Positions 43,401-55,400 of a stretch of 64,000 nucleotides of DNA are shown here, one piece after another. Origin of the DNA: Topomyia yanbarensis. Lineage: Eukaryota > Arthropoda > Insecta > Diptera > Culicidae. Both the position numbers and the translations under genes were made by a program. Where the stretch lies: positions 106,317,845 through 106,381,844 of the forward strand of contig NC_080671.1 of assembly GCF_030247195.1 (NCBI RefSeq). The letters run 5' to 3'. Within the stretch, counting starts at the first letter, position 1, and the number at the start of each line of letters is the position of its first letter. Below the pieces are notes generated by a model. It was not told the DNA's origin. It worked only from the letters and a program-made list of their open reading frames with translations, and searched no databases.

Positions 43401-46400
43401 AATGTCCAAGGGTTTCTCAGTCCGGTCGAAATCCTTCATATGGAACTCATCAGAAATAGGGTGACATTGCAGCTCTCAAAATGTTTTTTTTGTAGTTTTG
43501 TTAGCATAACAATCTTTGAACTTATTTTTCAAGCATTGACGCCTTTTTCTTGACCGGGTGCTCATGCAGTTGCACGCTGAACAGGGATACCAGATATATT
43601 TTTCAAATGTCCTCACATTTCATAAAAAATTGTCTTCAACGGACAGGATTCTGAATCGGTTATTAATTTTGAGCCAGAGTTCTGCCAAAAATCAGTCAGG
43701 CATCCGAACAAATTTGTCTTCAAAATGAAAAACATGTCTTCACAACATTTCAAATGTCTTCAAAATGAAGACAAATCTGACATCACTGGCGCTGACGGAG
43801 ATGTATATAACTGCGTGCTACTGGTTCAATGAGAACTCGAAAGATGGTGTTGGAATCGTCAAAATGAATGTTAACAATTATTTGTGCAAGGAATTTAACT
43901 GTTACATTTGCACAAGTAAGGTAACGTGACTCCATAAGGATCTCGCCATGTTTCTCAATCAAATTCTCACTAGCAGAATTTGGAAACTCATATACCACAG
44001 ACAATTTGATGGTATAGAGCCTACTTCGACTTCCATCGTCTATTTACTTCTCCTAATTTCATCCGGGAATCTAATATATGATAACCTGAAAACGCCATCT
44101 TTGATTTCAAATTGGCTTCAAACATCGATTTCCATCATCTACTTGCTTAGTATATTGCGAAAATCGTGAATTTTCGTCATCAACTAACTTTCTCCATTCA
44201 AATGGCACTCATATCGATGAAGATGTTCAGATTTCTGTGGTGATTGTAAGCCGTCCTTATCTACTTACCACCCTGTTGCAGGACTCATCAATCCGCGCAC
44301 ACCTCAACTCTCGATAAACATATGGTTACGTCGTCGTTGCCTAATTGTCGACAGTTCCTGAAGAACGCGACGACCAGCAGGTATACAAAACCAGAATTAG
44401 AAATATGGACAACAAAGGTTTTCGACCGGCAATAGAAAAACAACGCGACCGTTCTCCTGCGAATCGTGTTTATTAGTGCTCGTTTCCTACAGCGTATGTA
44501 AATGCAAGCACGCAACGTGCGTAATGATATTACAGAATCGGAGAAGCCTCTAAGACACAACCCTTCACCTGGTCCGAACTTCAGTCGCCAATCTTTCATT
44601 GCATTTAAGTATTGTCGCGCGCGTTTTGATGCACACCAATCCATATTATTATGTTCACTGAATTTTCTTCCAAGTAATCCGACACTAAATCCGCTAAATA
44701 GGCCGAGTATTGACAGCTAAGTATAATGACGCTCCAACGAGGCTTAGAAATAGTATCGGGCTTCATTAGACGACATGTACCCTGGGTCCATGGGGGCCTT
44801 GGAGGGACAACAATTCTCCATATTGAACTTACAAAGCAAAGTGTCGATGTAGGCTGATAACTTTAACGTGTAGTAACATCCCTTTCTCCCAATTTCATTG
44901 CCTAAGAAATGTCGTACGAAGCCTGGCGAAGTAACGTCGAATTTCTTCTAGGGGGTTATCATGAACTTTCGGCCCTATTCTGCGCGGCGTGTGTCGTGAG
45001 GCGACTAATCTCACCTCATTCTAAAGTTAGGTGAGTTTAGTCACGTCACGTTACGTGCTGCGCGGAATAAGGCCGTTTGTCTATGTCAGACTCACTTGTG
45101 CTGCTACTCATATCGTATATAGACACGGGGGTACAGTACTTGGCTTGAACTTTAACTCAAGTAGTACAGAGTGTAATGTTTTGTTCCAGTATCAGACAGA
45201 TTGGCGCAAACCATAAATATTTTTGCAAAGTTTACATACCGTACCCCGTAACCACAAATCAGCAGGTTGCTGAATATACAGCTCTTCTTCGACAGTACCG
45301 TTGAGGTAGGCAGTTCGAATAACGTATTGCTTCAGGATCAGCTGCTCTTTCTCCTGCAACCGCCAGCAGTGCACGTAACGTAGCTTGTCGTGTAACTGGC
45401 GAATTCACTTCCGCAAAAACCACGCCGAAATACTGTGAATATACTTGAGTGACAATACGAGCCTTATGCTTCACAATGCTGCCCGTCTCATCTCGCTTTA
45501 TCTTGAACACCCGCTTTGCACCAATAGCTTTCTTACCCGGAAGTAGATCCCCCAGTTCCCACGTACTATTTGCCTTGTGTGCTCGAATCTCTTCCCGCCT
45601 AGCGCGTTTCCAACAGGCATCGCGAAAGTCACTCAATTCTTCGCAAAGCAGCACTTCTCCAACAATAGTCTTCATATCTATTTGGTAATATACCTCGCGT
45701 GTGTCGGCGGTTCAGTTCTTCAAAGTTTTCTTCGATTGAATCTTCTGCATCTTCTTACACTGAACGACGCTCCTCTTCCTGCGTCTCTTTATCATCACCA
45801 TGCTGGATTCTTTTCATTAGCCGACACGGAACACGGCATTCCTCTCGCTGCTCTTCCGGAGGCGCACCCGACTCCTCACGTCTATCGGCACAATTCGTGA
45901 GTTCCAGGAATTCAGCATTTCGACTAACGTTTATGCGATTGGTCTGAACATCAAAAAAGCGGCAACCTTTGTGGCAACCTGAATGAATAACCCATAAATA
46001 CAAGCTTTTTTGATTGAGGATCGAACTTTTTGCGTTTGGCGTATGGTATACGTACATACGCTTCACATCCGAAGATTCGAAAATCTGCCAAATCCGGCTA
46101 GTTACCTGTCCACATTACGAACGGCGTCCTATCAACTGCTCTGGATGGAAACCGATTCTGGATGAACGTGGCCGTGAGAATCGCTACTCCCCAATATATT
46201 ATGGGAATATATTATGGCCATTTCTTGAATCGAATGCTTCAGGCGCTCCGCTACTCCATTCGACTATGCTGAGTAGGGAATTGAGAACTACTGCTGTATG
46301 CTTTCTGATCTGCAGAACTTCTACAGTCTCTCAACCACATATTCTCCTCGCAGTACACATGGCTTTCTGCCGAAAATATTTTTCGCCCTCCGAACATGTT

Positions 46401-49400
46401 CAATGATCGCTTCGTCCTTCGACTTTAGTTGGAAAACCCCGCAAAACCGACTGCGATCGTCGATTAGAGTGATAAAATACTTGTTTCCACTTGGCGTCGG
46501 ATATTCGATGGGTCCGCAGAGTCTGTGTGTATGATGTCCAACGGTCGCTTCGACTTTCGCTCTAGAAGCGGTGGGAAGGGCTTTCGTACCCACTTACTCT
46601 TCAAGTAGCATTCACACGACCCGTTCTCCGCAGTATGTCAGCCAAACTTTGTGTCACGATTGCATTCATAACCCTAACACAGAGAACGGACGTCCATCGT
46701 CAGCATTCGACTTGTGTAAAATCTCTAACGATTTCGAAGGTAGTTGGGATATCCAAACCAGGTGCGCTACTGTCGTCATGTTTTTTTGTGGCTGAGTTCG
46801 ACAGAATTGACAGCGGTTATTTCTCTACCCAGTCAAACTAGTCCGGAACCGGTTCGGACTTCCAGCATGAATTCCAGCTCAAATACATCAACCGATAGAG
46901 TCGGAATCGGTTGTTTTCTTTGAACAAGATTCCATACTGAATCCATTCAAGATTTCGAACCGGTTCCGGAATGGATTTGACAGATAGTTGGGATAGGTTG
47001 GTGTGGTGGCGCTAGTGTTTATCGTATATTAATTCAAATGTTTACACACGTTTTTTAAATATTTTTGTTCGATCATGGATGTCTGTTCTCTGTGACCCTA
47101 ATGTCCCATGACCCATCCGCCGATGTCATGTGTGCGGGCAGATTACGCCATGATTTCTCAACCGACAAACACTGCTCCGCCAACACGCTCACCATTAGCA
47201 TTCATACCCATAAACACTGCTTTCTGCTCTGATCGAGCTAGATTTAGTTCCGTCTGCAAGTGTAACGCCCACGATGACTCCACGTTTGAATTCGGTGAAA
47301 AATTCGTGATCATTCGTCATATGGCTCTCGAAATAGGCACCACAGATTACATCATCCGCTACCACCTGCTTCGATCGTTGGCCATCACTTTCTTCTCCTT
47401 GGACTTGTTTCACCTTTTGCTTAACAGCCTGGTTCGACCCCGATGATTTTTGATTTTCATTTACATTTTCACCACCCTTTTCCGACATTTATGGCAGTTT
47501 CTCTAAAATGACGCGGATTCGATTAATAGAAACGCTTTGTCATTTTTCCCTTTATCCGATACCATCAGCGCTTTCTCACTATGAATTGCTCGCTTCTGAT
47601 ACTCGTTATGCAATCGAGCTACTAGCCAGTTAAACTCATTCCGGAACCGGTTCGGATTTCGAATGGAGTCATTATGGATTCCAAATCCAATGCATCAGCC
47701 GATTCCGACTCAGAATCGGTTGTTGCATTTGATTTGGAATTCATACTGACTCCATTCAGGATTCCGAATCAAATTCCGAATGGTTTGACCGGGTACTAGA
47801 TCCATCGTAAGCAGTTGTACGAGATTGGGAAACTACGCAACATCATCATTATTCGCAAAAGCTCACTGAGTGACGCCCCGCATTATCGAGGTGTTCTCAC
47901 ACTCACATTCTTCGAGATGCTTCTCAATATCGCAGCCTTCACGCAAATTTTTCGAGCGCAACTGCTGTAACAACATTGTCTGATTCCCGATGGTAGTTTT
48001 TTTACGATAGACTCTTAGATTTTCTCATATTTAATGAGCCGTTTTATACTTTTTCACAAAATGAAGCAGTACTGTCTTCAACAAACAGGGCGATCTTTGC
48101 TCGCGTCTTCACGTCACTTTTCCTTCACAGCTCATAAACATCATCAACCTCCTCCGGTTTTGGCTTCTCGATTGTGACCCACAAATCCGCGCGTTCTAGT
48201 AATGACCGCATGCGGAACTTCTAGGAGGCATAATTTCCCTTGCAGAGCTTCGCAAACAATGCTTTCCAGCCGTCGGCCATTTTGTGTTGTTACAACCACT
48301 CCGCTATTATTACTCCGGAAAGCTGAAAGACGAAACCTTCCGGTAAATCAGTTTTCTACTGAAAACTTATTTCCGCACTCCCATAACATGAAGAACGCGA
48401 TGACCAGCAAATATACAAAGAAAATCGGAGTTCAAAATACGGACAACAAAGGTTTTCGACCGACAGTAGAAAAAAACAACGCGACCGCTCTGCTACGAAT
48501 CGTGTTTATTAGCGTTCGTTTCTTACAGCGTCAGGGATGCCAGGTACTTTTGTGTCATATGCAGTTATTTTTTTAAAAATCTAAATATTTGCAAATATCT
48601 GCAAAAATGTAAATGGAGAAAATCGTAAATTTTCTGGTATACAGTGAGGGTCAGTTGGTATCTGGTGGTTTGGAGCGCGGGAAACCTTTTCAGCATCCGA
48701 TCCGGGAGTGGCAGAGGGCTCATTGGAGGATGTTGAGCCCCCCGGCTCGACTGACGCCGTATGAAAGAGTGGCAACACTGCTCTAATAAGCGATAAAGAT
48801 TTATATAGTTTATAATAAACCTTACTTTCTCTTTGTATCTCGGATCGTACACACGTGTTATATCTTCTGGCAAATATCACTGCTATTCTAACCTCCAATA
48901 GGTTATGGGCCTTTTATTTATTGTCAGGAAGAATTCTTTCGATAAATAGTATTCCGGTTCGCGAAAATAGTGAAAATGGACTTTTCGAAAGTTGGTGTTG
49001 TGCGTCTAAACAATCGCAACTATCGCGCGTGGGCGTTTAAAGTTCAGATGCTTTTGGTGAGGGAAGGATTGTGGCACCATGTTAGTCCGGGAGAGAGGCC
49101 AAACCCAGTCACCACAGTTTGGACGGATGGCGACGCGAAAGCGCGGGCATCGATTGCTCTGTTGGTGGAAGATAATCAGCACAATCTGATAATGGAAAAA
49201 ACCACAGCAAAGGATACGTGGAATGCACTGAAAGCGCATCATCAGAAAGCAACGTTGACTGGAAAAGTTACGCTACTTAAGGAAATCTGCTGTGCAAATT
49301 ACCGGGAAGGAGAAAACATGGTGGAATTCATTTACGGCATTGAGGAACTATACTCTCGACTGGAAGGTTCTGGTGAGAAGTTGTCTCGGTATATGCAGGT

Positions 49401-52400
49401 TGCCATGCTACTAAGAAGTCTTCCGAAAGAGTTTGACGCCCTCACGACGGCATTAGAAAGCCGTTCAGATGAGGAGCTGACAATGGAACTGGTAAAGTCT
49501 AAACTAGTCGATGAGAGTGAAAAACTTTACGGTGGAAAATCACCAGACGAGCGTGTGCTGAAAGTGGCAGGTAAACAAAAAGACGCTGGTTGTTTCTTTT
49601 GTGGCAAAATCGGGCACAAAAAGAAACAATGCAGGCAGTTCATGGCACAGAAGGGCTCCGGTGATAGAGAAGCTTACAAAAAGAAGAAGCCGAAGGAAAA
49701 CGAAGATCAAAAATTGAAAAAAGTGCGCGAAAGCGAAAAGTCGTTTACGTTCACAGTGCGCGATAAAAACGATCAGTCGGAGCTCGTTCGTTCGTGGTTA
49801 ATTGACACTGGTGCAACTTCGCATATGTCCAGTGACAAAAAAGCATTCGTTCACCTGAGAAATGGTTCGCGTTCGAGTGTTATTGTAGCTGACGGTTCGG
49901 AAAATCTCGTAGAAGGCATCGGAGAATGTTTGATTGAGTGTGTTGACGATAAAAAGCAATCAGTAAATCTTACGTTGTGCGATGTTCTCTACGTTCCAAC
50001 ATTAGAAGGGAACATCATTTCAAAAAGTAAATTGACGTCGAAAGGTGTTAGTGCCATGTTTAATAACATCGGGTGTGAATTGCTGTTCGAAAGTTCCGTG
50101 ATTGCGATCGGTGATCGAATTGGTGACATGTACTGGTTAAGGAATGCTATTCATCGAGCCGCACAAGTGGAAACCCGTGAACATACGAGCAGCTGTCAGC
50201 ACACTTGGCACCGTCGTTTAGGGCACAGGAATCTGGAAGTGTTGAACGAGATTCGCCGAAAGAAGCTTGCGTCTGGAATGGAAATCGCTGATTGTGGTAT
50301 ACGATTGACGTGTGAATGTTGCATAGAAGGAAAAATGAGTCGCCCATCGTTTCCCAAGGTGGCACAGAAAACGTCGAGCAAGGTACTAGACATGGAGCAC
50401 GTGACACCGGGTGGATGTCGGTATTTTATGTCTATGATAGATGATCATAGTCGGTATGCGCACGTATATTTCTTAAAGGAAAAATCGAAGGTTCCCAGTA
50501 AGATACGAGAGTATGTGAAAATGGTCCGGAATCAATTTGGGAGAAAACCTTGTATCATTCGCTCCGATCAAGGAGGAGAATACTCCAGCAAGGCTCTTCG
50601 GCGATTCTACAGCGACGAAGGTATCAAGGCGGAATATACCGCAGGATATTCACCTCAGCAAAACGGTATTGCGGAGAGAAAAAACCGTACGCTGGGTGAA
50701 ATGGGACGCTGTATGTTGTTCGATGCAGGTATGCACAAAAGGTATTGGGCGGAAGCAGTGAACACGGCCTGCTACCTTCAGAATCGTTTACCGTCTGCAG
50801 CTATAGATCGAACTCCGTACGAAATCTGGTTCGACCGAAAACCGGATTTGCACCACTTGAAAATTTTCGGTTGCAGCGGTTACGTGATGGTACCCTCGAT
50901 CAAGCGCAAGAAATTCGACACAAAGGCAGTGAAAATGATATTTGTCGGCTATTCAGCAGAACATAAGGCTTACAGAATGCTGGATATGAAGAGCGGCGAA
51001 ATCAAAATTAGCCGAGATGTTCGTTTTTTGGAGCTGGAAAACGGTTCCAAGAAACAGGAAGAAAAATCTAACCAGAAGCAAAACGTGATTGACTACAAGC
51101 AGCGCTCGAAGCCTGAGGAGGTAGATTGGCCGATCATGCAACATTTTACACATGAAAATTCCGAGGATGAGTTCTTGGGATTTGAAGATGCTGAAGAGGG
51201 TTTGACTGAAGTGCAACCGGAAAATGATGCGATGGCATTATGACGTTCTACAAGATCCACAGCAGGCGTGCCACCAATCAGGTTTGGAAGCGTGCCACCA
51301 ATCAGACTCATCGAAGAAGCAAATGCGGTGATGTGTGGAGAAGCTGAGCCAAGAACGTTTATGGAAGCAATATCTGGATCAAAATCAGTTGAGTGGAAAA
51401 AGGCAATGGATGACGAGATGCAGTCCCACGCGGACAATGGCACATGGGAACTCGTTGAGGCACCTCTTGATCGTCGCATTATTGGATCGAAGTGGGTATT
51501 CAAATGCAAGACCGATGAAAATGGAAAATTGGTACGGTATAAGGCGCGTCTTGTAGCGCAGGGATTTTGCCAAAAATTTGGAAGCGAGTATGACCTGGTT
51601 TTTGCTCCTGTTGTAAAACAAATTACCTTCCGAGCGTTAATGTCAGTGGCAAGTAAGAGAGGTATCTTGACAAAGCACATCGATATTAAAACCGCATATC
51701 TATACGGCCAACTGCAGGAGGAGATATATATGCGTCAACCTCCTGGATACGGTAACGGGAACTCCAAAACGGTTTGTCTGTTAAAACGGAGCGTATATGG
51801 GTTGAAGCAAGCGGCTCGTGTGTGGAACAAGTGTTTTGACGACGTGTTGAAATCGATGGGCTTCAATCAATCAGTGGCTGATCCATGTTTATACATCTGT
51901 CGCAATGGACAAAAGTATATTTTCCTACTTGTGTATGTAGACGACGTTATTGTGATCTGTCACACTGAGGAGGAGTTTTCCGGTATTGTCAAAACCCTTA
52001 TGGCAAAGTTTAAGCTAACCGATATGGGTAATCTAAAGTTTTTTCTTGGAGTGCAAGTGCGGTTTCACGATGGGCAGTATCGCATAAACCAGAAAGCATA
52101 CGTGAATCTTCTTTTGAAACGGTACGGAATGATGGACGCTAAAACCTCGAGAATACCAATGGATCCGGGCTATATCCAACAAAAGGAGGAGGATGATAAC
52201 AATAAATTGGTGTCTGCGGAGCAATATCAATCACTTGTTGGATCTTTGTTATATCTAGCCGTATGCAGCCGTCCTGATATCTCGATAGCTGCCTCTATTC
52301 TTGGACGCAGGGTGAAGGAACCTACTCAGCGAGACTGGAGTGAGGCTAAACGTGTGCTTCGCTACTTAAAGTATACGAATGATGTGGAGCTGTATCTCGG

Positions 52401-55400
52401 AAACGGTCGTGCGAGTCTTGAATGCTTTGTAGATGCAGATTGGGCCGGCGATGTCAGTGATCGAAAATCAACATCGGGATTTATCTTCAAGCTCGGTGGT
52501 GGCGTAATTGGCTGGGGATGCCATAAGCAAAAGTGCGTGGCGCTGTCCAGTACGGAAGCAGAATATATCGCGCTCGCAGAATGTCTCCAGGAAGTACAAT
52601 GGATTCGGAAACTGCTGGCCGACATCGGTGAACCCGATAGTCTCCCTATTGTCGTATGGGAGGATAATCAGAGCTGCATGGCTCTGACAGAAGCTGATCG
52701 AACGGAAAGGAAATCGAAGCACATTGACACTAAATATAACTACATCAAAGACTTGGTACGCGATGGTATTGTGAAACTGTGCTATTGCCCAACCGATCGG
52801 ATGGAAGCTGACTTGCTGACGAAGCCGCTGAATACAGTGAAGTTGGTCCAGCTGAGGAAGGCTCTTGACATGAGAGAATTCAACGTCGAGGAGGAGTGTT
52901 GAGCCCCCCGGCTCGACTGGCGCCGTATGAAAGAGTGCAACACTGCTCTAATAAGCGATAAAGATTTATATAGTTTATAATAAACCTTACTTTCTCTTTG
53001 TATCTCGGATCGTACACACGTGTTATATCTTCTGGCAAATATCACTGCTATTCTAACCTCCAATAGAGGATTGAGTCCTGGTATCCTGGCCGGGATGGCC
53101 GCTCCGGTGCGGGGGTGGTGGTTGTCCGGCTCTATGTTGTTGTGCAGGGTCTCTGTATAAATGGTATCGAAGAGGCCAGCACCCTTTATGAAATTTGGAA
53201 CTATTTCCTCCCTTACTAGATTGTTGGACAGTGAGTCGCGAATGGAAGATGAGATGTCGTGCTTTATGCGGATGTCCTGGAGTTTCAAGAGTATATGTTT
53301 CTTTCTTCGGATCCTGCATGTGGTACACAGGCCGGGGGTGGTACATTAGATATTACATATGCGTGAGAAATTTTAGTATGCTCGGTCCCCAGCCTTGAGA
53401 GGACTTTCTGTTCTTTCCAGTCCTGTCGGTCGTCCCATTTGACGGGGAGTACCTTAATTTTCTGCTGGTGTCCCCGGGACGCCCATTAGTAACCGATGAA
53501 GTTGAGGGCCTCTGTGAAATGCCGGGTGATGTATGCGGCTGGCACTTCCTTGGCTCTCCGAAAGTGCGCTACCCGGGAGTCTACGTCAGCGCTCCCTTGG
53601 ATCCAACAAAGTGTGGTGAGGGAATCGGTTTCGATATCTGTTGCCTGGATGATGGGGTATCGAGACTGGCCGATCTCGAGCACGCGAAGTACCGAGAGGG
53701 ATCAGTGAATATTGTGGTTTCAGTTTCTTCTGGCTTTTGAGAGAGGGCCAGAGCGATGGCTGCGGCTTCAGCAGAAAATATCGAGCACTTTGGCGGGAGA
53801 CGGAGAGATCAGCCTGTTCCACCGTCGCTGACTCCGACTTCTACTGAATCATCCTTTCTCGAACCGTCCGTATAAACGCGGGTGTGGTCCAAGAAGCGTT
53901 GCTGCACCGTGCTATTTCGAGAGTTCCTCCGGGCCGGAGGCTCTGAGACAGGGATATATCAATGTGGGGAGGTTGGGTGTTTCAAGGACAGGACCATATC
54001 CTGTGTAGCCAGGCGAGTGAGGGTAGGTCAGATCCTACGAATTCCGCGTGTACTTCTCGAGCTGTTTTCATCGTTGCAGATTCGTCACTTTCGTATGTCC
54101 GTTCAAGTACGCGCGCCGGAGAATCAGGGCTATTTTCCAGCGGAATGGTATGACGCCGGCCTCTACACAGGCGCTTTTCGCTGGTGTGCTGGGCAGTAAC
54201 TTCGATGAAGATGGACCCGTGGTAGAGTGGGGCCAAGATGCGAATAATCCCTTCTGAGTTCCATAATATATCTGGCTGTGGACCAATGCTTTACCTATTT
54301 GGAGTGCAGTATTCCTATTGCACTTCGGGTGCTGGGATGTGGCAGTCTTTTGTGTAGGCGCATTCGGTCTTTTCCCTTTCGAAAGTTGAGGCAAGTGTTA
54401 TGGTCTAGTATGACTCCAAAGATGGTCGGTTCGCTATTGGAGAATCGGTTATACGGATTGAGCGGTCAGTGACTCGATGGAATTGAAGTACCATACTCTA
54501 ATTCAGCAAGGAAGGTCTAAAACGGAGAATTCCGGGAAAATCTCCTTAACACAAAGGGAACCAGGGAAAAGTATGGATTTCTCTCCTTTCTTATTTAGCG
54601 TGAGATAAAACTGAACTGCTTCGTATGAGGGTACTAGAACAAGTGACGGTGCGGCCGTCTTTTATTACCTTTCGCATTAGTCGCGTTACAATGCGTTATT
54701 CTTTTTGACTTGAGATCATACGCAAAGGGCGTATGCTACAGGAATGTAGAGCAAAGGTGAGTGTAGAAGCTTTTAGAGATGGAAAGCCGGAAGCCGACTG
54801 AGGTTGCACTCTTGAAGATGGCGTTGACTACGGTTTATAGCTTGATGCGGGTTCGGCCCTTGGTCCTTCCCGTCACAACCACTACTATGTCGTCGGCATA
54901 GACGAAGATGGATATACCCTTGGGGAGAGCGACAATTATACAGTTCATGCTGATGAGGAAAAGGGTGAGCGCCAGGGCGGATCTCTGGGGTACAGAGCTT
55001 TTCTCAGTGTAAGTTCCGGATTCGCTACCCGAACCACAATTGGCGGTTTTATAGGAAGCGTTGTATGTGGCCTCGGATTGCACAGCGGCCAAGCTGCCGA
55101 AGTATGTCCTCTCACCATACGATGTCATATGCCTTGTCAATATGAAGGGCGGCAAGATCAATGTGTAGGCCATCCCTTATGGCCTGGTCAAGGGTTTCGC
55201 CCAGGGATGCCAGATACGATCTGGCGCTCTTCTCTTTCCGTAAAGCGTGTTGCTAGCTGTCCAACAGGTGAGGTTGTTCGAGTATGGCGGTTAACCTTCT
55301 ATTGACCATTTGTTTGAAGCCTTTACCAATGCAGGAAAGAAAACTGATGGGCCGGAGGTCTTTGGCCCTTGAACCCTTTTGGGTATAGGGCCGTTTACCA

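Larger units (their letters stand above)
44359..48527 (-). mobile_element. Ty1/copia retrotransposon, degenerate
   Basis: Two diverged direct repeats, 44359-44491 and 48389-48527, act as LTRs (TGAAGAACGCGA...TACA on the plus strand). Minus-strand fragments read, from right to left, protease-like YFESHMTNDHEF (47195-47488), integrase with TPSGNKYFITLIDDRSRF and NIFGRKPCVLR (46321-46593), a linker RNAEFLELTN (45755-46066), and reverse transcriptase with NSTWELGDLLPGKKAIGAKR (45259-45675) and IRTAYLNGTVEEELYIQQP (45192-45374). TGTTATGGGAG just inside the 5' LTR resembles the copia initiator-tRNA primer site. Stops and deletions throughout; the YVDD and RNase H part is missing. A P-like MITE (46678-47094) interrupts it. 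No target duplication was found. Confidence 0.8.
48731..53065 (+). mobile_element. Ty1/copia retrotransposon, nearly intact but defective
   Basis: LTRs 48731-48900 and 52897-53065 (170 and 169 bp, nearly identical, differing at two or three positions) bracket a plus-strand gag-pol. The 5-bp duplication GAGGA flanks it (48726-48730 and 53066-53070). A GGTTATGGGCC primer-binding site follows the 5' LTR and a GAGGAGGAG purine tract precedes the 3' LTR. Coding is interrupted by one in-frame TGA and a small integrase deletion. It is inserted in a minus-strand LINE inside EDTP intron 5. Confidence 0.96.

Noticed and set aside
47195..47488. 97-residue ORF as an independent small gene
   Set aside because: YFESHMTNDHEF and the neighbouring residues match the copia protease region, and the frame lies between that element's LTRs.
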